From the NCBI GenBank assembly GCA_944324205.1, contig CALUVK010000028.1, positions 1 through 13,231 of the forward strand: DNA of 13,231 nucleotides. Reading direction: 5' to 3'. A program made the position numbers and the translations under genes. Positions within the stretch are counted from its first letter, which is position 1; each line of letters opens with the position of its first letter. Of this stretch, positions 1 to 5,335 are shown piece after piece. This DNA is from Candidatus Gastranaerophilales bacterium. GTDB lineage: Bacteria > Cyanobacteriota > Vampirovibrionia > Gastranaerophilales > Gastranaerophilaceae. The notes beneath the pieces were generated by a model. The model was given only the letters and a program-made list of their open reading frames with translations, was not told where the DNA came from and did no database searches.

Positions 1-205
1 CAAAAAGTTATCAGGTAGTCTTTAGACAAAATGCCTGTCGACCGTATGTCTACGTGCGCAGCACCACAATATGTATTAAGTTACATTAGAGTTTTTCAGA
101 CAGGTCTGAAAGCCGGATATTATCTAGAGCAACGCTGGTTAAAGTCTGGATTGTTATTAAGATTGTAGCAGCTGACAGTGGTGGTAAACCTAAAAATCTC
201 GTTGT
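1..205 (+). ncRNA. Candidate structured RNA, 3' part (unidentified)
   Basis: No convincing protein gene is visible. This stretch is clearly less AT-rich than the 230 bases after it. It holds several complementary segments: TTTCAGAC (94-101) with GTCTGAAA (104-111), CCTGTC (34-39) with GACAGG (99-104), CACCAC (62-67) with GTGGTG (178-183), and GTCT/AGAC (18-21/24-27). Some of these are mutually exclusive. A terminator-like hairpin follows at 206-231. I compared it by eye with the signatures of tmRNA, RNase P RNA and SRP RNA and found none. The alternatives are short frames: one entering from the left and stopping at 87-89, and one from ATG 31 to TAG 166-168 (45 codons, no ribosome-binding site). 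The 5' end lies outside the window. The RNA assignment is inference. Confidence 0.28.
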
Positions 206-231
206 TAACAGCATATGCGTGTTATTTTTTT
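206..231 (+). terminator. Intrinsic terminator-like hairpin
   Basis: TAACA (206-210) pairs with TGTTA (220-224), and GC (211-212) pairs with GC (217-218). The loop is ATAT and G219 is bulged. Seven T residues follow directly (225-231). The stem is short and only modestly stable, but its shape and T-run are those of a plus-strand Rho-independent terminator. It would end whatever is transcribed across 1-205. Confidence 0.5.
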
Positions 232-239
232 CCTTGTTA

Positions 240-270
240 ATTTTATTAAAACTATATATTTTATTAAAAC
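240..270. repeat. 13-bp direct repeat, 18-bp period
   Basis: The word ATTTTATTAAAAC occurs at 240-252 and again at 258-270. Short flanking arms CTTGTT (233-238) and AACAAG (268-273) are inverted relative to each other. The copies lie just after the terminator hairpin and upstream of the sigma factor gene. Given the base composition, low-complexity coincidence is possible. Confidence 0.55.
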
Positions 271-274
271 AAGA

Positions 275-307
275 CTAATAAAGAATTAATATAAGTATCT
301 TTATTAG
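275..307. repeat. 10-bp perfect inverted repeat, possible operator or hairpin
   Basis: CTAATAAAGA (275-284) is the exact reverse complement of TCTTTATTAG (298-307), separated by 13 bases. It lies about 135 bases upstream of the sigma factor start. No T-run follows, so a protein-binding site or 5'-leader hairpin fits better than a terminator. The role is unknown. Confidence 0.5.
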
Positions 308-440
308 CTTTATGAGTTATTTTAACGGTATTAGAAGCAAAAAACTCGCATTTACCAATGCTTTATATTATTAAGATGGAACTTTTTTTTATTTTTTTCG
401 TCTTATAGATTAGTGAATAGATGGAGGAGATTTTATAAAG

Positions 441-1370
441 ATGAGTAGAGCTATGAATAGTAATTTAGAATTTATAGATACAAGTGAAATTGATGCGGAC
501 TTACCCAAAACATTTAGTACGATTGTAAATAATGATGACATTTTACAAATGTACTTAAAAGAGATTGGCAGAAAAAAAATGCTGTCTAAGACTGAAGAAG
601 TAGAACTTGGGCGAAAAATACAAGAGGGAAGTACCAAAGAACGCGAAGAAGCGAAAAAACAACTTGTCCAAGCTAATTTACGTCTTGTTGTTAGTATTGC
701 TAAGAAATATATTGGTCAGGGTGTTTTATTTATGGATCTAGTGCAAGAAGGTTCATTAGGATTAATAAAAGCAGCTGAGAAATTTGATTATAAGAAAAAC
801 TTTAAATTTTCAACATATGCAACATGGTGGATTAAACAGACTATTATTAGAGCAATTTCAAATCATTCAAGAACTATTCGTATACCTGTACATATGCTGG
901 AAAAAATTAGGAAATATAAAAAAGCTTGCTCTGTTGCTACTTACGATGAGAATATGGAAGTTGATGACGAAACAATATCAAAACTCTCCGGATTAGACAC
1001 AAGAAAAATTGAAGAAGTTAAAAATGCCTTAAAAAAGGAACCGGTAAGCCTTGATACATATGTTACAGATGACTTATGCATTCAGGACTATGTTGAAGAT
1101 ACCTCTTATTCTTCACCTGAAAATAATACACAAAAGATTTTAAGACATAAAGATATAAAACGTTTATTAAAAGTCTTAGACAGCCGTGAGCAAGAAATTA
1201 TAAAAAGGCGATTCGGGATTGACAATGATGAGCCAAAGACTTTAGAACAAATTGGAAATGCCTTAGGTTTTTCTAAGGAAAGAATAAGACAATTAGAAAA
1301 TCTTGCAATACAAAAATTGAGGAAAGTCGAGCAAGTAGAGAGTTTAAGAACTTATATTGATGAGGAATAA
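441..1370 (+). CDS. RpoD-family (group 2-like) RNA polymerase sigma factor
   Basis: This is a sigma-70 family subunit that directs RNA polymerase to promoters. Region 1.2 lies at about residues 31-62 (DDILQMYLKEIG). Region 2 spans about 78-152, with the core-binding and melting segment and the -10 helix ending SRTIRIPVHM. Region 3 follows to about 225. Region 4 is at about 240-297, with the -35 HTH around SKERIRQLE. There is no region 1.1, and the C-terminus lacks the HPSRS-like tail of primary sigmas. At 309 residues this points to a secondary (group 2) sigma rather than the housekeeping RpoD. In region 2.4 the two Trp (129, 130) and Gln133 are kept, while the position equivalent to E. coli Thr440 is Ile136. 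GGAGGAG at 423-429 supports ATG 441. A terminator follows the stop. Confidence 0.93.
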   Translation: MSRAMNSNLEFIDTSEIDADLPKTFSTIVNNDDILQMYLKEIGRKKMLSKTEEVELGRKIQEGSTKEREEAKKQLVQANLRLVVSIAKKYIGQGVLFMDLVQEGSLGLIKAAEKFDYKKNFKFSTYATWWIKQTIIRAISNHSRTIRIPVHMLEKIRKYKKACSVATYDENMEVDDETISKLSGLDTRKIEEVKNALKKEPVSLDTYVTDDLCIQDYVEDTSYSSPENNTQKILRHKDIKRLLKVLDSREQEIIKRRFGIDNDEPKTLEQIGNALGFSKERIRQLENLAIQKLRKVEQVESLRTYIDEE

Positions 1371-1384
1371 ATAAAATTATATAA

Positions 1385-1420
1385 TCAGGGGTTAAATAAC
1401 ATTAATCCCTGAAACTTTTT
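1385..1420 (+). terminator. Intrinsic terminator of the sigma factor gene
   Basis: Positions 1385-1395 pair with 1402-1412 as an 11-bp stem with one G-U pair, closing a 6-base loop, followed by T residues at 1416-1420. The T-run overlaps the stop codon of the convergent deaminase gene (1419-1421). Read on the minus strand, the stem has one A-C mismatch and only a broken T-tract, so termination of the deaminase transcript would be weaker. Confidence 0.85.
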
Positions 1421-1883
1421 AGTTCGCATTTACGCAAACGGGATTTTCAAGCTCTTGTTTAATATCGTCAACGGACACATGTAATATTGGAGAATTGTCA
1501 TCTTTTTTGAGATATACATCGATTATGCCAGCTTGTACAATAAATCTTTTGCACAATATACATATAAAATTGTGTCCATAGATATACATTGTTGCGCCCA
1601 TGCATCTGTCTTGACCAGCCTGAATAATTGCATTTTGTTCTGCATGGATTGAGCGACAGGTTTCATAGCAAGTACCGGAAGGAATTTTATTCTTAATTCT
1701 GTAACATTCACCGCGTTCATAACAAGATTCAACTCCGGACGGTGTTCCATTGTATCCGGTTGCCTTGATTTTTTTATCCTGCCCGACAATTACAGCACCA
1801 ACCTGTGCTCTAAGACAGTTAGAACGCGTGGAACACGTCTTTGCCATATCCAAAAAATAATCTGTCCATGATTTTATTGCCAT
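1419..1883 (-). CDS. comEB: dCMP deaminase, ComEB family
   Basis: A zinc-dependent deoxycytidylate deaminase converts dCMP to dUMP for thymidylate synthesis. From ATG 1883 the protein has 154 residues, the usual size for the family. The catalytic His-Ala-Glu motif is HAEQNAI (His80, Glu82), and the second zinc motif is C-I-L-C (Cys108, Cys111). The Pro normally before the first of these cysteines is Ile here. The cysteine-rich stretch ahead of HAE is also typical of ComEB proteins. The frame is open to a TTG at 1901, but MAIKSW from ATG 1883 is the natural start. No Shine-Dalgarno sequence precedes it. A TATAAT ends six bases before the ATG, so the mRNA may be leaderless. The gene is convergent with the sigma factor. 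Confidence 0.93.
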   Translation of the reverse strand: MAIKSWTDYFLDMAKTCSTRSNCLRAQVGAVIVGQDKKIKATGYNGTPSGVESCYERGECYRIKNKIPSGTCYETCRSIHAEQNAIIQAGQDRCMGATMYIYGHNFICILCKRFIVQAGIIDVYLKKDDNSPILHVSVDDIKQELENPVCVNAN

Positions 1884-1889
1884 AATTAA

Positions 1890-1917
1890 ATTATATAACA
1901 AAAAGCTGCAAGTTAAA
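1890..1917 (-). promoter_or_regulatory. Putative promoter of the dCMP deaminase gene, leaderless
   Basis: On the minus strand TATAAT lies at 1895-1890 and a weak -35, TTTAAC, at 1917-1912, with a 16-base spacer. Transcription would start at about the A of ATG 1883. The promoter overlaps the terminator hairpin of the upstream small gene (1897-1925). Confidence 0.45.
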
Positions 1918-1925
1918 CTTACAGC
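1897..1925 (-). terminator. Intrinsic terminator of the 51-codon gene
   Basis: Read on the minus strand, positions 1925-1917 and 1913-1905 form a 9-bp stem with one U-G pair and a UUA loop, followed by TTTTTGTT (1904-1897). On the plus strand the same arms have a C-A mismatch and no T-run, so the signal is directional. It ends the transcript of the small gene at 1961-2116. Confidence 0.75.
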
Positions 1926-1960
1926 AAATGGAGAAAATGTATTTTTTGAGTCTCAGAAGA

Positions 1961-2116
1961 TTATACAGCGACTTCTTCTTTGAAGTAATCTACAACTGTA
2001 TCCATTACATTATCAAAGAAGAAGTCCAATTCTTGTGATAATGTCATTTCCATAGAGTTCATTTCTAATTTTTCTTGTTTGTTAAATCTTGATACCATTT
2101 CGTTTTCGATACGCAT
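1961..2116 (-). CDS. Small acidic protein of unknown function (51 aa)
   Basis: I do not recognise a family. The frame runs from ATG 2116 to TAA 1961-1963 and encodes 51 residues, starting MRIENEMVSRFNKQEK and ending VVDYFKEEVAV. It is rich in Glu, Asp, Met and Phe, with no Cys, Trp, Pro, Gly or His. It has no signal peptide or membrane segment. The second half is likely helical and amphipathic (DFFFDNVMDTVVDYF). Three things argue that it is a real gene: a strong ribosome-binding site AGGAAAGGA (2125-2133) eight bases before the ATG, a TATAAT just upstream (2135-2140), and a dedicated terminator at 1897-1925. It is divergent from dnaN. Confidence 0.72.
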   Translation of the reverse strand: MRIENEMVSRFNKQEKLEMNSMEMTLSQELDFFFDNVMDTVVDYFKEEVAV

Positions 2117-2124
2117 ACGTCTAA

Positions 2125-2140
2125 TCCTTTCCTAATTATA
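2125..2140 (-). promoter_or_regulatory. -10 element and ribosome-binding site of the 51-codon gene
   Basis: On the minus strand TATAAT (2140-2135) is followed at once by AGGAAAGGA (2133-2125) and then ATG 2116. This predicts a leader of about 12 bases. No TTGACA-like -35 stands 16-18 bases further upstream; a CCCCC run (2151-2147 region) occupies part of the spacer. Confidence 0.45.
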
Positions 2141-2214
2141 TTCTCTGGGGGTTATGTATTATTTACTTACAAATAAGTTATCGGCATTTTTTTTTAAAAC
2201 TTTAGCTTTTTATC

Positions 2215-2237
2215 ACAAATATTTACAAATATTTACA
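2215..2237. repeat. 10-bp tandem repeat upstream of dnaN
   Basis: ACAAATATTT occurs head to tail at 2215-2224 and 2225-2234, followed by a partial copy (ACATTT). A related ACAAATAAG is at 2169-2177. A 10-bp period places the units on one face of the helix. The repeats lie between the divergent 51-codon gene and dnaN. Confidence 0.6.
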
Positions 2238-2274
2238 TTTCTTTTTTAATGATTCTTCAGCATTTGTCAATTCT

Positions 2275-2322
2275 GCTTGTAAAATAATCATTTTTGTATT
2301 AAAATCAGCTTGTAAAGATAAT
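2275..2322 (+). promoter_or_regulatory. dnaN promoter region with paired direct repeats
   Basis: GCTTGTAAAATAAT (2275-2288) and GCTTGTAAAGATAAT (2308-2322) are near-identical and start 33 bp apart, about three helical turns. Two overlapping promoters can be read: TTGTAA (2277-2282), 17 bases, TAAAAT (2300-2305); and TTGTAT (2294-2299), 17 bases, GATAAT (2317-2322). Either fits the dnaN start at 2341, with GAGGGG at 2326-2331 as its ribosome-binding site. Confidence 0.45.
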
Positions 2323-2340
2323 ATTTGAGGGGTATATCAG

Positions 2341-3462
2341 ATGAAATTTTCTGCCAATAAAGACGATTTATTAAACGGTATTAAGATTGTTGAAAGGGCT
2401 ACTGTTGTTAAGGGCCTGCAGCCGGTTCTGGCAAATGTACTTATTGAAACGGTAAATAATAATCAAGTAAAATTAACAGCTACAGATTTTGATATATCAA
2501 TATTAACCCTTATTGATGCACATGTAGAAAGTGAAGGTAAGTTTACACTTCCAGCAAAAAAACTTGGAGAAATACTTTCAAGATTAAATGATGATTTAAT
2601 TAACCTTGAATTTAATGACTCTGCAGCTACAATAACCTGTAAAAATTCAAAGTTTGATATTATCGGCATTTCGGCAAATGAATTTCCTCGTATAGAAGAA
2701 AATATTTCAGAAGACGATTGTATGGAAATAGAGACAAAACCATTCGCTAAAGCCATACGTCAAGTTGTTTCTGCGGCTGCAGGATATGAAACTAATAACC
2801 TTTTGTCAGGTGTTGTTTGTGAAGTTAATAAAAATATTCTTGAAATGGCTGCAACCGATGGCAACAGACTTGCAAGAGTTAGAGAAGTTGTCAAAAACAA
2901 ATCAACGGATGAAGAAAAGCCCTTTGAAATGCTTCTTTCTTCAAGAGTTCTTGCGGAACTTTCTAAAATTTCATTATTAACAGAATCTGATTCAATAAAA
3001 ATTTGCAAAGAACAGAAAAAAATTGTTATAACAATAGATAAAACTAAAATAGTAACAAGTCTTATGTTTGGACAGTTTCCAAAATATAATCAGTTAATAC
3101 CGCAGTCATTTCCTAAAGAAGCTGTTGTCAACAAATATGATTTAACTTCAGCTCTTGAAAGAGTTGCTGTCATGGTTAGCGAAAAAAATAGTATTGTTAA
3201 ATTTGAATTTGCAGATAATACTCTTAGACTATCCGGAGACTCTCCTGAGGCGGGAAATTCTCAAGATGAAATTGATATTAAATATACGGGCGAACCACTT
3301 GCTATTGCATTCAATTATAAGTTCATTCTAGAATTCTTAAAAATAGCAGAATCTGAAGAGATTAAGATAGAACTAAATACTCCGCTTTCAGCAACTGTTT
3401 TTGCACCGGTATCTGATGAAGATTATATATATTTAGTAATGCCAGTACAGTTGAGAGGATAA
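2341..3462 (+). CDS. dnaN: DNA polymerase III beta subunit (sliding clamp)
   Basis: DnaN forms the ring-shaped homodimeric clamp that tethers replicative and translesion polymerases, mismatch repair and ligation factors to DNA. The 373-residue length matches the family (about 365-380), arranged as three repeated domains of roughly 120 residues. Recognisable parts are the N-terminal LQPVLANVLIET and TATDFDI segments, SANEFPRI in the middle of the protein, and the C-terminal YLVMPVQLRG, which corresponds to the usual ..MP.RL end that lines the partner-binding pocket. The start is ATG 2341 behind GAGGGG. dnaA is not next to it in this window. leuD follows after 25 bases, so the two may share a transcript. 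A clamp-binding polymerase (UmuC) is encoded in the same window. Confidence 0.97.
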   Translation: MKFSANKDDLLNGIKIVERATVVKGLQPVLANVLIETVNNNQVKLTATDFDISILTLIDAHVESEGKFTLPAKKLGEILSRLNDDLINLEFNDSAATITCKNSKFDIIGISANEFPRIEENISEDDCMEIETKPFAKAIRQVVSAAAGYETNNLLSGVVCEVNKNILEMAATDGNRLARVREVVKNKSTDEEKPFEMLLSSRVLAELSKISLLTESDSIKICKEQKKIVITIDKTKIVTSLMFGQFPKYNQLIPQSFPKEAVVNKYDLTSALERVAVMVSEKNSIVKFEFADNTLRLSGDSPEAGNSQDEIDIKYTGEPLAIAFNYKFILEFLKIAESEEIKIELNTPLSATVFAPVSDEDYIYLVMPVQLRG

Positions 3463-3487
3463 ATAACAAAGAGAAAGTTTGGTATTA

Positions 3488-3982
3488 ATGAGAGGAAAAG
3501 CTTTTAAATTCGGAGATAATATTTCGACAGACCATATTGCACCTGGACGTCTTTTTCATTTGCGTTCTGATTTACAAGAATTTTCAAAACATGTTTTAGA
3601 AGATGCAGATGAAAATTTTGCTAAGACAATGCAAAAAGGCGATTTTGTTGTTGCCGGTAACAACTTTGGCTTAGGCTCTTCAAGAGAACATGCCCCGCAA
3701 ATTATTAAAATTGCAGGAGTAGGAGCTGTTATTGCGAAGTCTTTTGCGCGAATTTTTTATAGAAACGCAATAAACATAGGACTTTTAGCTGTAGAATGTG
3801 ATACGGACGGCATTGATGCCGGTGACGAATTGGATTTGGATATTAAAGCCGGAACGCTTAAAAATCTTACTAAAGGTACAATTACTGCAATAGAGCCGCT
3901 TCCTGATGTTATGATTAAACTTTTAGAAGACGGTGGATTGATTGAGCATATAAAAAAACATGGCGATTTAGTATTAGGATAG
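3488..3982 (+). CDS. leuD: 3-isopropylmalate dehydratase small subunit (LeuD-like)
   Basis: This is the small subunit of an aconitase-superfamily hydro-lyase that, with an iron-sulfur large subunit (LeuC), isomerises 2- to 3-isopropylmalate in leucine synthesis. From ATG 3488 it has 164 residues, the short archaeal-type LeuD size, and starts MRGKAFKFGDNISTDHI. Family landmarks are AGNNFGLGSSREHAP and AKSFARIFYRNAINIGL. TTG 3479 in frame is less likely because homologues begin at MxGKAFKFGDN. After the ..PGR the substrate-loop reads LFHLRS instead of the usual YLVY/YLVM or YLRT, so the exact substrate (isopropylmalate, homoaconitate, dimethylmalate) is open. No leuC is present here. The stop overlaps the AGGAG site of the next gene, which implies co-translation. 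Confidence 0.88.
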   Translation: MRGKAFKFGDNISTDHIAPGRLFHLRSDLQEFSKHVLEDADENFAKTMQKGDFVVAGNNFGLGSSREHAPQIIKIAGVGAVIAKSFARIFYRNAINIGLLAVECDTDGIDAGDELDLDIKAGTLKNLTKGTITAIEPLPDVMIKLLEDGGLIEHIKKHGDLVLG

Positions 3983-3992
3983 GAGAATTTTT

Positions 3993-4577
3993 ATGGCTGA
4001 TAATTTAGAACTTGAATTGATATGTCCGGCTTGCGGAGAAAAAATGAAAAAGGTTTTTATGCCGGATGCTGGTATTAATATAGATATATGTTTAGACGGA
4101 TGCGGCGGTATCTTTTTTGATAATAGAGAGTTAAACAAGTTTGATGAACCACACGAAAATGCAGATGAGATTTTAAAAATGGTAGAAGGCCGGGAATTCA
4201 AAAAAGTTGACGAAACAGAAACCCGTCATTGTCCAATATGCAAAATTCCAATGGTGAAAATGGGTTCCGGAATTGGGGGCGTTCAGATAGATGTTTGCAA
4301 TAAGTGCGGGGCAAAATTTCTTGACAATGGAGAGCTTTTCAAAATAAGAGAAGGCGGAAAAGTAGATACATCTAAAGCAGATGCCCTTGTAGATACACTG
4401 TATCAAGAAAATTTAGAAAGTGTACTTGGAGATAATGCAAAAAAACAGATTACATCATCTCCTCGCAGGCAATTTTTTGAAAATTTAGTTAATAAATTTT
4501 ACAGTAATAGCGGCGATAAAGGGTTGGCTAATCATTATTTTATAAATGCAATGAACCGTGATTCGCGTAAAAGTTAA
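3993..4577 (+). CDS. Double zinc-ribbon (zf-TFIIB-like) protein
   Basis: The 194-residue protein has two tandem zinc ribbons of the zf-TFIIB type and no recognised catalytic domain. Ribbon 1 has Cys11-x2-Cys14 and Cys33-x3-Cys37, followed by GGIFFDNREL. Ribbon 2 has Cys80-x2-Cys83 and Cys102-x2-Cys105, followed by GAKFLDNGEL. The one-residue-longer second knuckle in ribbon 1 resembles the C-x-x-G-C-G-G variant of this family. The C-terminal 80 residues are polar and uncharacterised. Such proteins are usually annotated as hypothetical; a metal-linked or nucleic-acid role is only inferred. AGGAG overlapping the leuD stop gives a good start at ATG 3993, so it is probably in an operon with leuD. 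Confidence 0.85.
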   Translation: MADNLELELICPACGEKMKKVFMPDAGINIDICLDGCGGIFFDNRELNKFDEPHENADEILKMVEGREFKKVDETETRHCPICKIPMVKMGSGIGGVQIDVCNKCGAKFLDNGELFKIREGGKVDTSKADALVDTLYQENLESVLGDNAKKQITSSPRRQFFENLVNKFYSNSGDKGLANHYFINAMNRDSRKS

Positions 4578-4603
4578 TTAATCAACAAAGTGTTTGTAGT
4601 ATT

Positions 4604-4624
4604 ATATATGACATTGTCATATAT
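4604..4624. promoter_or_regulatory. 21-bp palindrome upstream of bioD, candidate operator
   Basis: ATATATGACA (4604-4613) and TGTCATATAT (4615-4624) are perfect inverted arms around one central T. Outer arms CAACAA (4583-4588) and TTGTTG (4628-4633) are also inverted. It lies 24 bases before the bioD ATG, in the only sizeable gap between the zinc-ribbon gene and bioD. No T-run follows, so a terminator is unlikely. It does not match the BirA or BioR operators I know. A dimeric repressor site for the biotin genes is inferred from position and symmetry. Confidence 0.55.
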
Positions 4625-4648
4625 CTATTGTTGTTTGGCGGTGGCAGA

Positions 4649-5335
4649 ATGAAAAAAAACCTTTTTTTGACGGCTGTTGGTACGGATGCCGGAAAGACTT
4701 ATATTTCAGCACTTATTATAAAAAAAATGCGTGAAAATAAGTTTAACTGTGGTTACTTTAAGCCTGTTTTAAGTGGTGTAAAAGCTTATAATGGTAAATT
4801 AATAGAAAGTGATGCAAATTTTGTAGTTAAATATGCAAATATTCCGATTAATGCAGACGATGTTGTATCTTATTGGTGGGAAGAAGCTGTTTCACCACAT
4901 TTAGCGGCAATACGGGCCGGAGAATATATTGACACAAATAAAATTTTAGAGCATTATAAAAAACTTGAAAATGAATTTGATTATATTTTGACTGAAGGTG
5001 CAGGAGGAATTACTTGTCCATTGCGACTTGAGGCTGGAGAGAAATATTTACTAAAGGATTTAATAAAGGAAATGGAAGCTCCTATTATAATTGTAGCAGA
5101 CGGTGGTTTAGGTACAATTAACTCAACTCTTTTAACTGTCGAATATGCGAAAGCTCAAGGAATCGAAATTAGAGGCATCATTCTTAATAATTTTGAGGCT
5201 GATAATTTTATGCATCAAGATAATTTAAAGCAGATAGAATATTTAACAAATATAAAAGTTTTTGCAACAGTTGCAAAAAATCAAAACGACATTACTCTTT
5301 TGGAGGGATTATGGACTGGCAAAAAGAGGATTTAA
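4649..5335 (+). CDS. bioD: ATP-dependent dethiobiotin synthetase BioD
   Basis: BioD closes the ureido ring of 7,8-diaminopelargonate with CO2 and ATP to give dethiobiotin, the penultimate step of biotin synthesis. From ATG 4649 the protein has 228 residues, normal for the family. It shows the P-loop GTDAGKT (11-17), the catalytic-lysine segment FKPVLSG (Lys38), the SPHLAA substrate loop (82-87), EGAGG (116-120), and LNN at 179-181 near the adenine-binding region. An in-frame TTG at 4628 would add seven residues (MLFGGGR), but homologues begin right before the P-loop strand as MKKNLFLTAVGTD does here. The ribosome-binding site (GGCGGTGG) is poor. The last 25 bases overlap bioA, so the pair is translationally linked. 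Confidence 0.95.
   Translation: MKKNLFLTAVGTDAGKTYISALIIKKMRENKFNCGYFKPVLSGVKAYNGKLIESDANFVVKYANIPINADDVVSYWWEEAVSPHLAAIRAGEYIDTNKILEHYKKLENEFDYILTEGAGGITCPLRLEAGEKYLLKDLIKEMEAPIIIVADGGLGTINSTLLTVEYAKAQGIEIRGIILNNFEADNFMHQDNLKQIEYLTNIKVFATVAKNQNDITLLEGLWTGKKRI

Larger units (their letters stand above)
232..440. other. AT-rich gene-free leader of the sigma factor gene
   Basis: Together with 1-231 this makes 440 bases without a convincing gene. The segment is extremely AT-rich and carries a direct repeat (240-270), a 10-bp inverted repeat (275-307), homopolymeric T-runs around 383-400, and a purine-rich GGAGGAG ribosome-binding site at 423-429 for the sigma factor. TATATT at 364-369 could be a -10 element, but no good -35 stands 16-18 bases before it. 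Confidence 0.6.

Noticed and set aside
31..168. 45-codon plus-strand gene from ATG 31
   Set aside because: No ribosome-binding site precedes it, all three plus-strand frames have comparable open stretches, and paired complementary segments fit an RNA better.
410..637. Minus-strand frame over the start of the sigma factor gene
   Set aside because: It overlaps a well-supported sigma factor, has no ribosome-binding site and low-complexity hydrophobic composition; it is a shadow frame.
2150..2340. Replication origin next to dnaN
   Set aside because: AT-rich repeats and dnaN are suggestive, but no DnaA box close to TTATCCACA is visible (TTATCACAA is three mismatches off), dnaA is absent, and gene directions do not diverge around this point as a whole.
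4578..4648. Riboswitch or BirA box before bioD
   Set aside because: The 71-base gap is too short for a known riboswitch, and the palindrome does not match the BirA operator pattern; only a generic operator is proposed.
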